Shown here: in pieces, positions 1 to 12,500 of the stretch
How positions within the stretch are numbered: position 1 is the first letter of the stretch
How the letters are laid out: each line of letters starts with the position of its first letter
NCBI GenBank assembly: GCA_013396995.1
Contig: VWZP01009168.1
Location: 2,247,644-2,311,643, forward strand
Length of the DNA: 64,000 bases
Direction: 5' to 3'
Source: Dicaeum eximium
Lineage: Eukaryota > Chordata > Aves > Passeriformes > Dicaeidae
Program-made: the position numbers and the translations under genes
Notes under the pieces: generated by a model
Seen by the model: the letters and a program-made list of their open reading frames with translations, nothing else
Database searches by the model: none
Told to the model about the DNA's origin: nothing

Positions 1-119
1 AAAAAAAAAAAAAAAAAAGAGAGAAAGAAAATGAGCGGTTTCAAAGTGATTCAGAAGACAGCAGTACAGTCAAGATTTGTGAAAATACAACAAGTGGGTA
101 TCCAGAAATTGTCACAGTC

Positions 120-262
120 CTACTCTGAGAATTCTCCTGCCAGAGTTCAAGGGGTGTTTGTACAAAACTCTCAGCACAGATTCCTGGGGTTGTCCTGTAC
201 AGGCCCAGGAGTTGGATTTGAGGATTCTTGTGGGTTCCTTCCAACTCTGGATATCCTATCAC
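120..262 (+). mobile_element. CR1 LINE fragment
   Basis: Decayed 3' portion in the orientation opposite to PKHD1, ending with TTCCTTCCAACTC, the usual 3' tail motif. Confidence 0.7.
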
Positions 263-1144
263 TATGGTTATTATATGGATCATGTTGTTTTAATGCATAC
301 ACACAACGAATAGATGATAAACATGATTATGTAGTTTTACCCATTAAAAGTGTGAATTTACTACCAGTAAAATTTAAAGAACATTTATGTCATAAAAGCA
401 GATCAAGTCTCACAATAAATACTGCTTATTGGCCACAGAAGTTCCCTACCTTCTTTCTCAAAACTGCAGTGAAAAAGGATTTTAGCAGAAGTTGGTTCAG
501 TTTCACATCCTACTGAAAGGAGTTCTTCTATTGCTGCTTGCACCTTTAAAAGAAATTAAGAAAGTGGAAAGCAGGCAGTTACAATCACTTCAGCAGAGAC
601 TTCAACACTTCATTTTTCATCAGCCAGGGATCAGTGGCACAGCAGCTCTGAACAAGCAGGTAGCCAAACATAAAAAGCATAAAAATGTTAAATAATAACA
701 TAACAAAATTTATCTCAACGGAGTGAAAACTTTCATGTCTGACAGCTTTCAGGGGTGTGAGACATCCTCAGTCCAATGCCTGTCATGGAGCCATCACTCA
801 GGGTCACTTCAATGTTGACAAATTGCCACATAAAAGACCATGGGCTGTTGAAGCCAGAGCCATACAACACCCATCTGGCCTTAGAGAAGAAGCTCAAGGA
901 TGTGGATCAAGGAAAGTCCAAGATGTCTGAATGTTGTGATAAGCTTAGGATACACCTGGGAGTCAACACTCAAGAAAAAAGGATCCCACTGTAAGACATT
1001 CTCATTTAAAAAAAAAAAAAATCACCTCTACATCACATAAACTTTAGCTCAGCTTCTGGGCCAAATCTTAATTTCTGTCAAGCACCAGAGCTCCACCAAT
1101 TCCACCCCAGCAGAGGACCCTTGTCTGTGTTTAATGGCACCTAC

Positions 1145-1231
1145 CTGGTGGGCTGTAGCATTTGTGGGGATCATTCTCAGCGTGTTGTTCCAGGAGATGC
1201 TGAAATAACCTGTACCAGACACAGTCAACAT
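1145..1231 (-). CDS. PKHD1: PKHD1 exon 18
   Basis: The exon is 87 nt in phase 0-0 with acceptor TTTACCAG and donor GTAGGT. It encodes MLTVSGTGYFSISWNNTLRM then IPTNATAHQ, with an N-glycosylation site at NAT and another at NNT. IPxNATAHQ is strongly conserved in fibrocystins. It is the last exon recognised before the left edge. Confidence 0.95.
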
Positions 1232-3507
1232 CTGGTAAAGGAAAGAAGCAAATTGAGAAATGAAAACAGATGCAAACTGCATGAAACACACAAACTTCAA
1301 ACCTGGCATCTTCTGCTGAGGAGGATTTTATAGCCAGCACTTTGCCTTTTTAAGCCTCTGTGAACCAGGGATCCCTTCAGCTACTCTTAAACAGCCCTTG
1401 TCCTAGAAGGACCAGGATTCTCACATTGACAGGAGAACAAGGGAAACATGACCTGTGCAGCTGCAAATGGTCCTTAAAGCTCCTGTCCCACAGGAGTTCA
1501 ACCATTAGGAAAAAACTTCCCTCATTCCTGAGTGTTTACACACCCCCACTCTTGTCCATAAAAACCACAGACAACTTCAGCTCACTGATCCCTTCTCATC
1601 AGCTGTCTCAGGAGGCTGAAAACAAGGTGGAAACACCCTTTTTTTCCACATCTAGCAGCAGCAAGGCAGTTGCAGGCAGCACTGACCTGCACTTGTGGCA
1701 GGTGCGAGGCTCGAGCCCGAATTTCGTGCCTCTCGGTGCGGTAGCTGCTCAACACACACGAGTCCAGCCACGTGTTGTGCACCTGGACTCCAACTCTCAT
1801 CCCCTTGCTGGGTGTCTTTGAGTGATGCAGTGCCTCCAGGTAGTACCTGGAACCAGCAGTTAGCTCGAATTTCTGGGATTTTGGCTGCCAAAGTTCGCTC
1901 CAGTTCTTCACCCAGTTCTCAGACCAATCCGAAGTGCCAGCAGGGAGAGAAGCAATTCTCACCTGTGTGCAGAACGACCCAATCACAGAGTCACAGAGTG
2001 GTTTGGGCTGGAAGGAACATCAAAAACCATCTCATTCTACCCCCTACAAAGGGCAGGGACATCTTCCACTATCCCAGGGTGCTCCAAGCCCTGTCCAACC
2101 TGGCCTTGGACACTTCCAGGGATCCAGGGACAGCCACAGCTTCTCTGGGCACCCTGTGCCAGGGCCTCACCACTCTCTCAGGGAAGAATTTCTTCTTAAT
2201 ATCCAATATAAACCAACTCTCAGTTTGAAGCCATTCCACCAGTTAGTGACATTTCTCCAGCCCCAAATAACATTAGTCCAATGCCACAGCTCAAAAAATT
2301 AAACAAACAAACAAACAAACAAACAATCAAACAACATATTTGTGTTTATAACTGATAACCATGGGTTGATGGCTTACAAATTCCTTCCAATTATATAGGA
2401 AAAAAGCCATAATCTCAAAAAACTTTGGTTTAAGGTTCAATACCATAAAGAAGATAATTCCTATGGCTTACTCTAGCGCTAATAACAGCTCCCCAAAAAA
2501 TTTTTCATGGATGGCTTCAGTTCAGTCAGAAATGTGCTGAACTAATGAAAAAATCTTCTGGAGAAGACAATCAATTGCTCTGGTTGCAAGAGTGATTTTT
2601 TTTTTTTTAATGAGCTGTATAATGGACAGGGCTGATGTAAAATATCAAAAATAATCCCACAGATTTGACTCTGCAATAGATTTATAAAATACAATAAATC
2701 AATCCACGCTGGGAAATTCCTGCTTGTTATCACCTTAATTAAAACCCTTTCCATCCTCATTTTTCATTTTCATTTCTCTCATTTTTCTCTACCAATAATA
2801 ATACCTTCTCTTTTGGATCTTGGGACAGGCTTAAGTAGAGGGATGCCTGACCATCTGCCTGAATCCAGAAGGTGTAATTGTTGGTCTGAGGAGCCACAAA
2901 AAACCCACGGAGTCTGGAGCTGAGCAAAAATAGAACATCCATAATATACAAAAAAATTACAGAAAAAAAATTAAAAAAAAAAAAAACAACAAAAAAAACC
3001 CCTCCCCACACCCCACCTTCATATATACACTGAGTAAACAAGAAAACATCTTTAAACCATTTTAACAAAATAAACCTTGTTATTTTAAAGCTGAAGTAAC
3101 CTCAAAATGACCCAATTTCACACTAAATGTCAATTATGCTTTACAAAAGTTTCAAAAAGGAAAGAAAAAAACAGCTCCATGAAACTAAGTATGATTTTGT
3201 TGGTGGCCACTTCAGTGCATTTCTTCTCAAACAAAGTCTTAACCCTGAACACGCAGGAAAAAGCCAAAACCAGACTCAGAATCAAACAAAACCAGAGAAG
3301 TGGTAGAAAAATGCAAGAATTCATGCACATTGCACAGTTTTTCAAGGTCATATCTGAAGAGGCAGTGGGAACCCACACAATTCAGGAATTTACTTATTTG
3401 TATTAACTCCACCTTTGCTGCCAACATCAGCTGAGAATCTGCCCCTCCACATCTGGCCAGAGCTCCAGCCCAAAACAGCCTCAAACTGGAGCTCCTTCTA
3501 CTTCCAG

Positions 3508-3561
<54 letters not shown>

Positions 3562-6500
3562 ATATCTGGGCCAGGTAGAGCAGAAATACTGAGGGAAGGC
3601 AAAAGGAGGAAAAAATAAAGCACTTCACTGCATATTTCAAGCTTCAAAAGGACCTCAGAGCAAAGGGTTTGCTTTGATTTATAGGAGCTGTGCAGTGAGG
3701 CTCTGCTATAAAGAGCTGTCAGGTGTTTTTGCTACACCTTACACTGCTAAAGGTGATTGCCAGGGCTTCCTCTCTTTTTAAGATCACTGAGTACCTGAAG
3801 GACTTCTTTGCCCCAGACAGAAACCTTACTGGGGAGCTGGCATTAGGTACAAACTGCCATCTGTATCCAGGACCTGCTTCTGTCAGATCAGAGGCATCAT
3901 CCCAGACTTCAAAGAGAAGCCCTCTGTTTCCTAGAAAGTTAAAACAAAAGTATTCTCAGCAGCAGCCAGCAGAAATCCCAGAGCACATGCTGGAATCAGT
4001 GCTGTAGGAGGCAGGCCAGAGAGAAAATTTTAATAATAAATTGATTCTGTTTGTGGGGTATTTTGCAGTCTAAGGCAGAACACAGATCTTGCCACAGGGA
4101 ATTTGTTTTACCTTGAAATCCTCCAATAGAAATAATAAAACTCTGCAGAGAGAAGAACATCCAACCTGCTCACATGTCTGCTCTTGCAGGAAAAGGCACT
4201 GAGACGACCCATAGTCAAAGTTAACTCTCATTTTGTGCACTAATATCTCCCACTGCAATGCTCCACTCAAGGAGTGTCCCCAGGAGCCTCTGCAGTAACT
4301 CCAGTCCAGCCATCCTTCCTCTAAATATCATCCTTTCCCCCTCATTTTCCACAGCCATGCACACCAGTCTGACCTTCCTCCCACCATCTCCTCTCTGCAT
4401 GTGGTGGGCTGAGCTCTCCACCTGGATTTTCCTGGCTACAGAATGGTTTGGAAAAGACCTTTCAAGTTTATCCAGTCCAACTTCCCAACATGAGCAGGGA
4501 CATCTCCAACCAGAGCAGATTGCTCAGAGCTGCACCCATACTGGCCTTGAATGTTTCCAGGGATGGAGCATCCACCACCTTTCTGGGCAAACTATGCCAT
4601 GGCCTCACCCCCCTCACTGTAAAAAAATACCTTCCTCAGAAATAATTTAAATAGACGCCCTTTTTATTTAAAACCGTCACCCCCTGTCCTATTACCAATA
4701 AAAGTCCCTGACTAAACTTTATCCTCATGTTTCTGAAAGCCCCCTTTAGGCACTGGAAGGGGCTCTCAGGTCTCCCTGGAGCCTGCTTTTCTCCAGGCTG
4801 GATAACTCCAGCTCTCCCATCACAGCAGAGGAGCTCCAGCTCTCGGATTATTTGTAGCCCCCTCTCCCCTACCACCCCAAAGTTGATGTTGAAGCAAGAC
4901 AGTGTTTTGGGAAGCCCTGGTTTTTAATTACATTCATCACCAAAGGGTTTCTGCCCTGCATCTCTGTGTGTGTTTGCTTATTTGGAGCTCAGGAGCAGCT
5001 CACCTGGCTGGGGGGCACCAGGTCTGCCCTCTCCAACAGGCTCGGTGGTGCAGCTGATTTCCCGGGGAGAGACGTGCTTGACTTTACAGGGAACACCTGC
5101 CAGCAGGGAAAGGAGACAAAAGTGCTGTGGGAGGCTTGGAAACACAGCAGAGCTGCAGCATAAACACATCTCAGAGCCATGGAATGGTTTGGCTGGGAAG
5201 GGACCCTACAAATATGTTGTTCCAAGCACCTTTCCCTGGACAGGGTCGCCTTCCACTAGACCAGGCTGCTCTGTTGGAGCTCCCCTAGGTACTGGAAAGT
5301 GCTCCAAGGTCTCCTTAGAGCCTTATTTTCTCCAATTCTGAACAGCTCCATCTCTCTCAGCCTTTCCTCATAGTGTAGGTGTTCTGTCCCTCTGATCATT
5401 TTTGTGCCCCTCCTCTGGATTCACTCCAACAGGTCCGTGATTTTCCTGGGCTGAGGACCCTGGATGTGGTACTCTGGGTGGGGTCTCACCAGAGCAGAGA
5501 GGTAGAATCCCCTCCCATCCACCTTGTTCCCAAAAGGGATCAACATTTTGCCCCTAGCAGCAAACAGAAGAGTTCATGCCCATCATCAGAATAACTGGAG
5601 CTTCCTGGAGGTGAGTCCTACAATTCCCACATCAGTATCCCTGAACATCTCTTGGATTTTGCAGTCAGGGCCAAACTGTATTTAAAAAAAAATAAAATTC
5701 ACATATTTCTGCTCTTACCTGCAGCAGTGACCTGCACTGGCTCCTCAAAGAAATCCCCAGTGACAGTGAGCTCAGTGCCCCCTGCCAGGCTCCCCCCAGC
5801 TGGGGACACGGAGAATATTTCTGCAGGGGAAGGAAAGGAGGGATCTGAGCACCAGCCTGGCAGAGGTTAACCCCAGCTCCCTTTCTGGGAAAGCACTTGC
5901 ACTGCTTCCAGCCAGAGCAGGCTCCTGTGAATGAAACCAGCTCCTCACTGATCCCTTTTTTTTGGCAGCCTCTGGGATGACACCAGGAATGAACAGCATG
6001 GATAATTTGGCCACATGGCAAGGGGAGCACTGCAATGCTTGGGATGTTACTCAGCAGTGGCTGCATCTGTCATGCTCAGATTGCAAACTGCTCTGTTCTG
6101 TGCTATTGAGAGTCTCTGGGAAAAAAAAAAAAGGCAGAATTTAAACTGTTTTAATCCTCTTGACCTTCTCTGACTCACACCTCAGCTTAGTCCTTAGGTT
6201 TAAATGTTACCACTCCTTCCAGTAATCACTCAGACTTCAGGGACAAACAGAGGGAGCAGAATATCTGTGTCCACATCATGACCATGAGATCCTTTCAGGA
6301 CTTTATCTGCTACAAGTGTGCCATTCCACTGGAAAACTATTTTTCTTTTTGATAACAATTACCCACTTTGCACTCATATTGGAGTTTAACCACCCAGTCC
6401 TACTTGTGTAGCTCTGGGAAAAAAAAAAAAAAAAAAAAAACTAATAGAAAAAGATGAGGATTTTGGTCTATACCCACATCTTTTTTGTTAATTTATCTGG

Positions 6501-9500
6501 TATTTAAATACTAATTTTACAATATTGACTACTGACTAGCACAGTACTGTCTACTGCACAGATCTAGCAGATCTTTCTGCACGTGCTCTGCCCACAGCCA
6601 ACTTCATGCATAATTATTTCATTTTACTCTGCTTTAAATTGTAAATAAAGACATAAAATTAGCCTTCTTAACAAAGAGTTGTCTACAATACAGCTTGAAA
6701 TGCCACATGCAGGTTATTTTTAATGTACCTTAAATAATTTGTTTTAACTAATGGTGCAGCACCCTGCCATTCACATTCACTTATCCAGAATTTAATTCTT
6801 GGAGTAGCTGAACATCTCCTTCCTGTAGTCAGTGTGGGAGTTCTCATCCTGAGGTCTCCATTTCCAAAATTTGAGCCTCACCAAATACAGACTGATTTAA
6901 GGGGGAAAAGTTTCTCTATGAGCAACACCTCGACTCCATAACTGATCTGACAGGACAAGGAACAGCACACACAAATCTGGGTGTGTTGTCGTTTTTGATC
7001 TGCAGCTTTTTGCTTAGTCAAGCCCATACCAGGGGAGTGGAACAGCAAAATGAGGACAAAACAGGATTACATCCCTGGGAAAAGCAACAGTGAGAGGTCT
7101 TTTCTTAGGTCACACTGGGAGTGATGGAGGACAGTGCCAGTGAGGTGGAGCAGGGAATACCTGGATGAGTCTGGTACAGGAAAAGCTCCTGTTTGGCACT
7201 GATGAGCCAAGCACCTCTGTGCACTGCTGACCTGCAAGAGAGAAAATGCCTGACAGATCCTGGGCCAGTAAATAAAAGCACTCCTGCATTTGGCAGGACT
7301 GGACACGCTCTCCAGAGGAACAGTGGAACATTTCTGCAAGCTCCAACAACTCCTTTCACCAGCACATTGAGGCTTTGATTCATGAGACCCCATTAAATGG
7401 CTGAAACACTTTATTAGAAGTACTAGCACATTGTAAAGTATGTTTTGACACAGTCAGAACCTGTTCTCACCTCCTTTTATGGTTAAATTCTTTTCCATTG
7501 GGATGAATAGTTAAAAGCAAGGTGAAAGGGTTTAATTCAGCTAGATTTAACAGATCACTGAATGGTTTGGGTGGGAAGGGACGTTAAAGAACATCCAGTC
7601 CCACCCCCTGCCATGGGCAGGGACACTTCCACTATCCCAGGCTGCTCCAAGCTCTGTCCAACCTGGCCTTGGGCACTTCCAGGGATCCAGGAGCAGCCAC
7701 AGCTTCTCTGGGAAACCTGTGCCAGGGCCTCCCCCACCCTCACAGGGAAGGATTTCTCCCTAATATCCAATCTGAATCCATCCTCCTTCAGCCATTCCCC
7801 CTTGTTCAAGATAAGGTATCTATCTTTTGGACACTGAAGGTAAATTATAAAACACCAAAGTGGAAATATTTTGGGAAGAAACATTGTCCCATGTCATTCC
7901 AAATCTGACAACCATCTTCTCAAGATAACAAACCTCATTTCTAAGCAATGAAACACATGATAAGGTAAAAACATAATTCATTCATCCTGGACTCAAATGC
8001 AGCTCTATTCCCATGCAAAACCAGAGAAAAGGAGAGAAAAATATTCTCCTACTCACTTTCCTTTGTTAAACACTGAGAAGCTGACATTGTGGGACCCTGG
8101 AGGAGAGAAAAGTGACAATGCTTTAAGGCAGAAGTATGGAGTAAATCCTACCAAATCTTGTCCTGGCTCCCTAGGCCTCATTCTCCCTTCCTTACACTTT
8201 CCTTACAACAGTAAGGAAAATCTACTTTATGTATTTAACTCACAATTGTGGGAATGGACTAGACTGATAGTACCTTGGACCTTATTAGCATAAAAGATCT
8301 GATAAACAAAATGCCTTGGCAAAAGCAAATGGAACTCTGAGATTGACTCAAGATTACAAGAAGATCCAATCAGACAGCTTTCTGGGAAAAGGAAATTTCA
8401 TTCAGCATTGTGAGACAAGGAATATTGTGATATACATAAGTTTGTGTATTTGATTGTTACCTAATCTTTGTAGTAAACATTGTTAGTCTCCTGAAACAGT
8501 ATACAAGTCCTTGTAAGTTCCCAATAAAATCGGATTCTGATCGGATTCTGGACTCTGATGGGACTCAGATTTTGGGGTTCGTTCGGTCTCCCCGTCTCTA
8601 CCCACTACCATCGTCGATACACAATATCCTTCCAAAAGAGGAAGGCTGGAGCTCAAAGCCTGCACAAGAAATTAGAAGTTTCTTCAGGGTGCTTGGAAGA
8701 TAGGAAAAATGAAAGGGATCCTACCTGCTACTGGAGACTGTGAATAGAAGGGAACACCTGATTTATTCCTCTAATAAAGCACTAAAGGGAAGGTACATCA
8801 CAGACAAGGATTAAGGTAGGCAACTCAGGAAGGACTCCAAATCCCTCTGTTGCTGTCAGCAATGCCCACACCACGTCAGGGTTTCCCTTCACGTCCTCCC
8901 AGGCTGTGCAGAGGACACAAACCACGGCAGGGGCTGTGCTGGAGGCTGATCTGAAGCTGCTTTTATGGACTCAGCCCTGAGCCACATTCCAGCTTTGGAG
9001 ACAGAACAGAAACTCGTGACAGACACCCTCCTCCCTCCACCCTCTGGAGCTGCAGGAATGACAGAAACCGATGTTTTTTACCCCTTTTCACCAACCTATG
9101 TGATTCCCTTCCACCCGGCACTGCAGGGTCCCCAGCCCATCCTTCACCTGCATGGGGTAACTGTGGAGAGACAAAGGACTTCACTGAGCCTTGGGAGCAA
9201 AAAATAAGCAAAAATTAGTAGAATCAACTAACCAACAGAAGATGTGGGCTCATACACCCAAGACAGTCATGGTTTGCTGTCTTTAGAAACATGGGAGTGA
9301 AGCAGGTGAGATGGGAGAGGAACAACCCCTATTCCCACTAATGATCAAGAATTCAGCAGCTTAGGAGGATGTATTCCAGCAGCAGTGCTCCAGCTTGGCT
9401 CCTTTACACCTGTTTCTAGAAGCTGATGCTGTTGGTGGCCTTCAGAACCCCTCCTTGAAATAAAAAATTGAGCAGGGACAAACACAGGCACAAGGGGAGG

Positions 9501-12500
9501 GTGAATAGAAGGACAAAAATGTTTCCCCTCTACTTGCTCCTCTGCAGGTTCCTAAACGGTGAGAATGAACAGGTAGCAATTAAAACAGATATGCTGGCAC
9601 TACATTGACCCTCTGGAGTCATGGAATGACACAATTCCCATCATTAACTCACATTTACATTTAAGTGGTTGAAGCTGCAGAAAGCCAGCAACCTTCACCC
9701 ACCCCATCACAGACCATAATTCCCCAGGGTCTCTCTCCACTTTAAACCAAAGCAGAAGAGTTTCTCCAAAAGCTACAGTGTTTTGTTTTTTTGTTTTTGT
9801 TTTTGGTTTTTTTTTGTGCACAAGCTGTGCACAAAACCCTTGCACCACCACAAACCCAAAGTAAACAAGAACTGACGTGCTTCCAGCTCTCCTGTCAGCA
9901 AAAGAGCAGAGGCTGGTCCATCCATCTCTTTCTGATGTAAGAACAGCTGGCCTGGGCAAAAAAAAAAAACAGGAAAGACGTGATTTGATGCAGATGAAAA
10001 CCTGATCCTGTTAAAATCAGCAGCCAGTATTTTCCCAAGGGACAGGAATTTCCCCCCACTTGCATCTAACATTTATTAACCTTCTAGAAAATGGGACAAG
10101 CCCTAATCTCTCATCTCTGCACCTGAAAAAATGCATTCCCCAAATACTGTGGGAACTGCAGCTCTGTGAGAGTGCAGCAGGTCCTCTTGGAGACAGCTCA
10201 TGCCAGCTCTGAAAGATCCAATCCCTCCTCCCTGAGGGCAAGGCTGAACTCCAGGAGGGCCATCCCCACCCACACCTTCCAAAGCAGCAGGCAGCACCAA
10301 CCACAGCAAGTACAATCAGGATGCAGCTCAGGCATTTCTTTGTTTCATTGAGGAAAAACACTACAAACAACTTCCAGCAGAAATCACCAAGCTCCTAATA
10401 AAAAATTTAAATATCTGTTCCTTAAAGAATCAATATGGGACAACTTCCACTGGAGAGGAGGAAGAAGGTGGGAGGAATAAATTCAGAGTAGTTAGCAGAA
10501 TAAGCACTGGCTGGCAATGATCCCTTGAGAATTAACAGGCAGTTAAAGGAAATAGGTAATTAAAACCTGCAATGCAAAGACTTTGTGATGACCCATCCCT
10601 CACAGTGCAGTTTTCTATGGCTCATGTTTCAGAATGCAGTTTTAAGAGGATTTTCTAAAAGAGCTTGCTTTTATTAATACAGGTGGCTGATACTGAGAAC
10701 CTTTCCTTTTAAGAAAGACTAAAAAAAAACAAAAATCAGTGCTGCCAAATGTTTGTTCAGCACCACTGGACCGGTGCATCCCATACAAAGCATGGCAAAA
10801 GGTGCAGAACACACATGAAAATATAAAAACCATTCCCTTTGTTTTGCTCCAAATCCTGAATCAGTGTGACTGCGTGGCAGACTGCTCTGGTCAAGTCCAA
10901 GTCCCCACCTGGTACCTATTTCCTATCACACTAAAAATGGGCAAATTATTCCTGTGAAGCTACAAAGGGAACCTGTCTGGTATGCTGGGATTTTGAGGCC
11001 ATTTCCTTTTGGTGAGGCTGAGCTGTAAATGAGTAATCAGGCATGTCCAGCCTGCTCTCAGACACAGCAGCCTTTCTTCCCTCTCACCAAAGGCTCCAGG
11101 GCTGCACCAGAGGCAGGTAAAACAATAACTGACACCAAACAAAGGATGCTGATGTGCACAGGGTAGGGATGGCATGACAGGAATCTGCACTGGACTGTCC
11201 TTCATGCCAGCAGGGAGTTTAATCACTTAGCAAGGGACATTTCCAGCCAGTTTGAGAAGTCATTGAAAAGTGTCTCAGAGTTAAATATCTGATGCTTCAA
11301 TTAAAATTTCTAACTACCAAGAATACACACCTTTCCTGGCTCCTGAAATGATCCTTAAACTGTCAGCAGAGTAACTATGGATTAATAGTTTATCTTTCAA
11401 ATACTTACCTAAGCTTAGTTCTTCACTGCCACTGGCACAGAAATCATAAATTAACATTTGATAACATCCATACAGATGGAAATACATATGATACACAACA
11501 GGCCACTGTTGATGCTCATTTTGGATTCACTGTGTTTAAAGGGGCTGCTGTCCTAAAATAAGGGGGTTTTTTAAATCTAGCTGCTTTTCTCTGTTGCATG
11601 TAACCACAGAAATAACATAAAAATATTAAACCTCTGAGAACAATAAAACAATTACAGAGAGTTTAAAGCAGGGAACAACAAAGCCTTTTGTCTCAAAATA
11701 CTTCTCTTTAGTCTGGTTCACCAGAGCATCTGCTTCAAACTAATAGGTTTTTTTTTCTAAAAAACAAAAAAGCAAATGGAAAGGGGGAAATTTATTTAAC
11801 TTTTCAACTCTGACATTATTTTAATTAGTTAAATTTTAATTTGCTAGCCAAAATAAAATCTACAGCAGCCAGCTGCAATTACAGTACAATTCACACTGAG
11901 CTGTGATTGACTGTGCTGCCAGTAAACAAACCAACCAGCTTAATGGACCAGTTGCAATTAGATTAACAAAGTTTGCTGGAGCCCAACTCATGAGCTGCAA
12001 TAAACCACAAAGGAAGTAAATGGCAATTCTGGGCCAACTGGTTGCAATTTATTGCTGTCGAGGAGGCTGATGGAAGAAATGCCAATTTACAGGGACTGCA
12101 GCAGATAGCTGAGTGTTCATAATTACCCATCAATATAATCCACATTGAAGTCCAGGGTCTCATATCTCCCAGCAATTGTCTTCCCATGAATCTGTATTAA
12201 ATTTCCTGTTTAAGAGGAAATGGAAATTGAAGAGAGGCTTTTAAAAGCAGAGAACTTACTTGCAGATTTTCTGAGCTGAACAAAAGGAATTCATGGTCTT
12301 TATGGATTTTGCAGAGGTCCCTGTACTAAATGTACTCTCAGCTTTTACCATGGCTCAAGATGATTTTGCACTTAATTCACTTTTCTCAAAGCACATCTTC
12401 GTTTCCCACCAAAAAAACCCAATTCATTACAAATTTTTTTGCAGATCTGTGTTTGCACAGAACTGACAATTTTTCCTCAAAACTCTTTTGTTAACTAAAC

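Noticed and set aside
3450..3600. Candidate missing PKHD1 exon starting near 3596 (minus) after a strong polypyrimidine tract
   Set aside because: The peptide match to the expected segment is weak and no donor occurs before the homopolymer run.
11418..11440. Candidate 23-nt micro-exon for PKHD1 exon 8, between CTGTGCCAG and GTAAGT
   Set aside because: Splice sites look good, but the length is not a multiple of three, so joining it to exon 9 would break the frame; no similarity to the expected residues.
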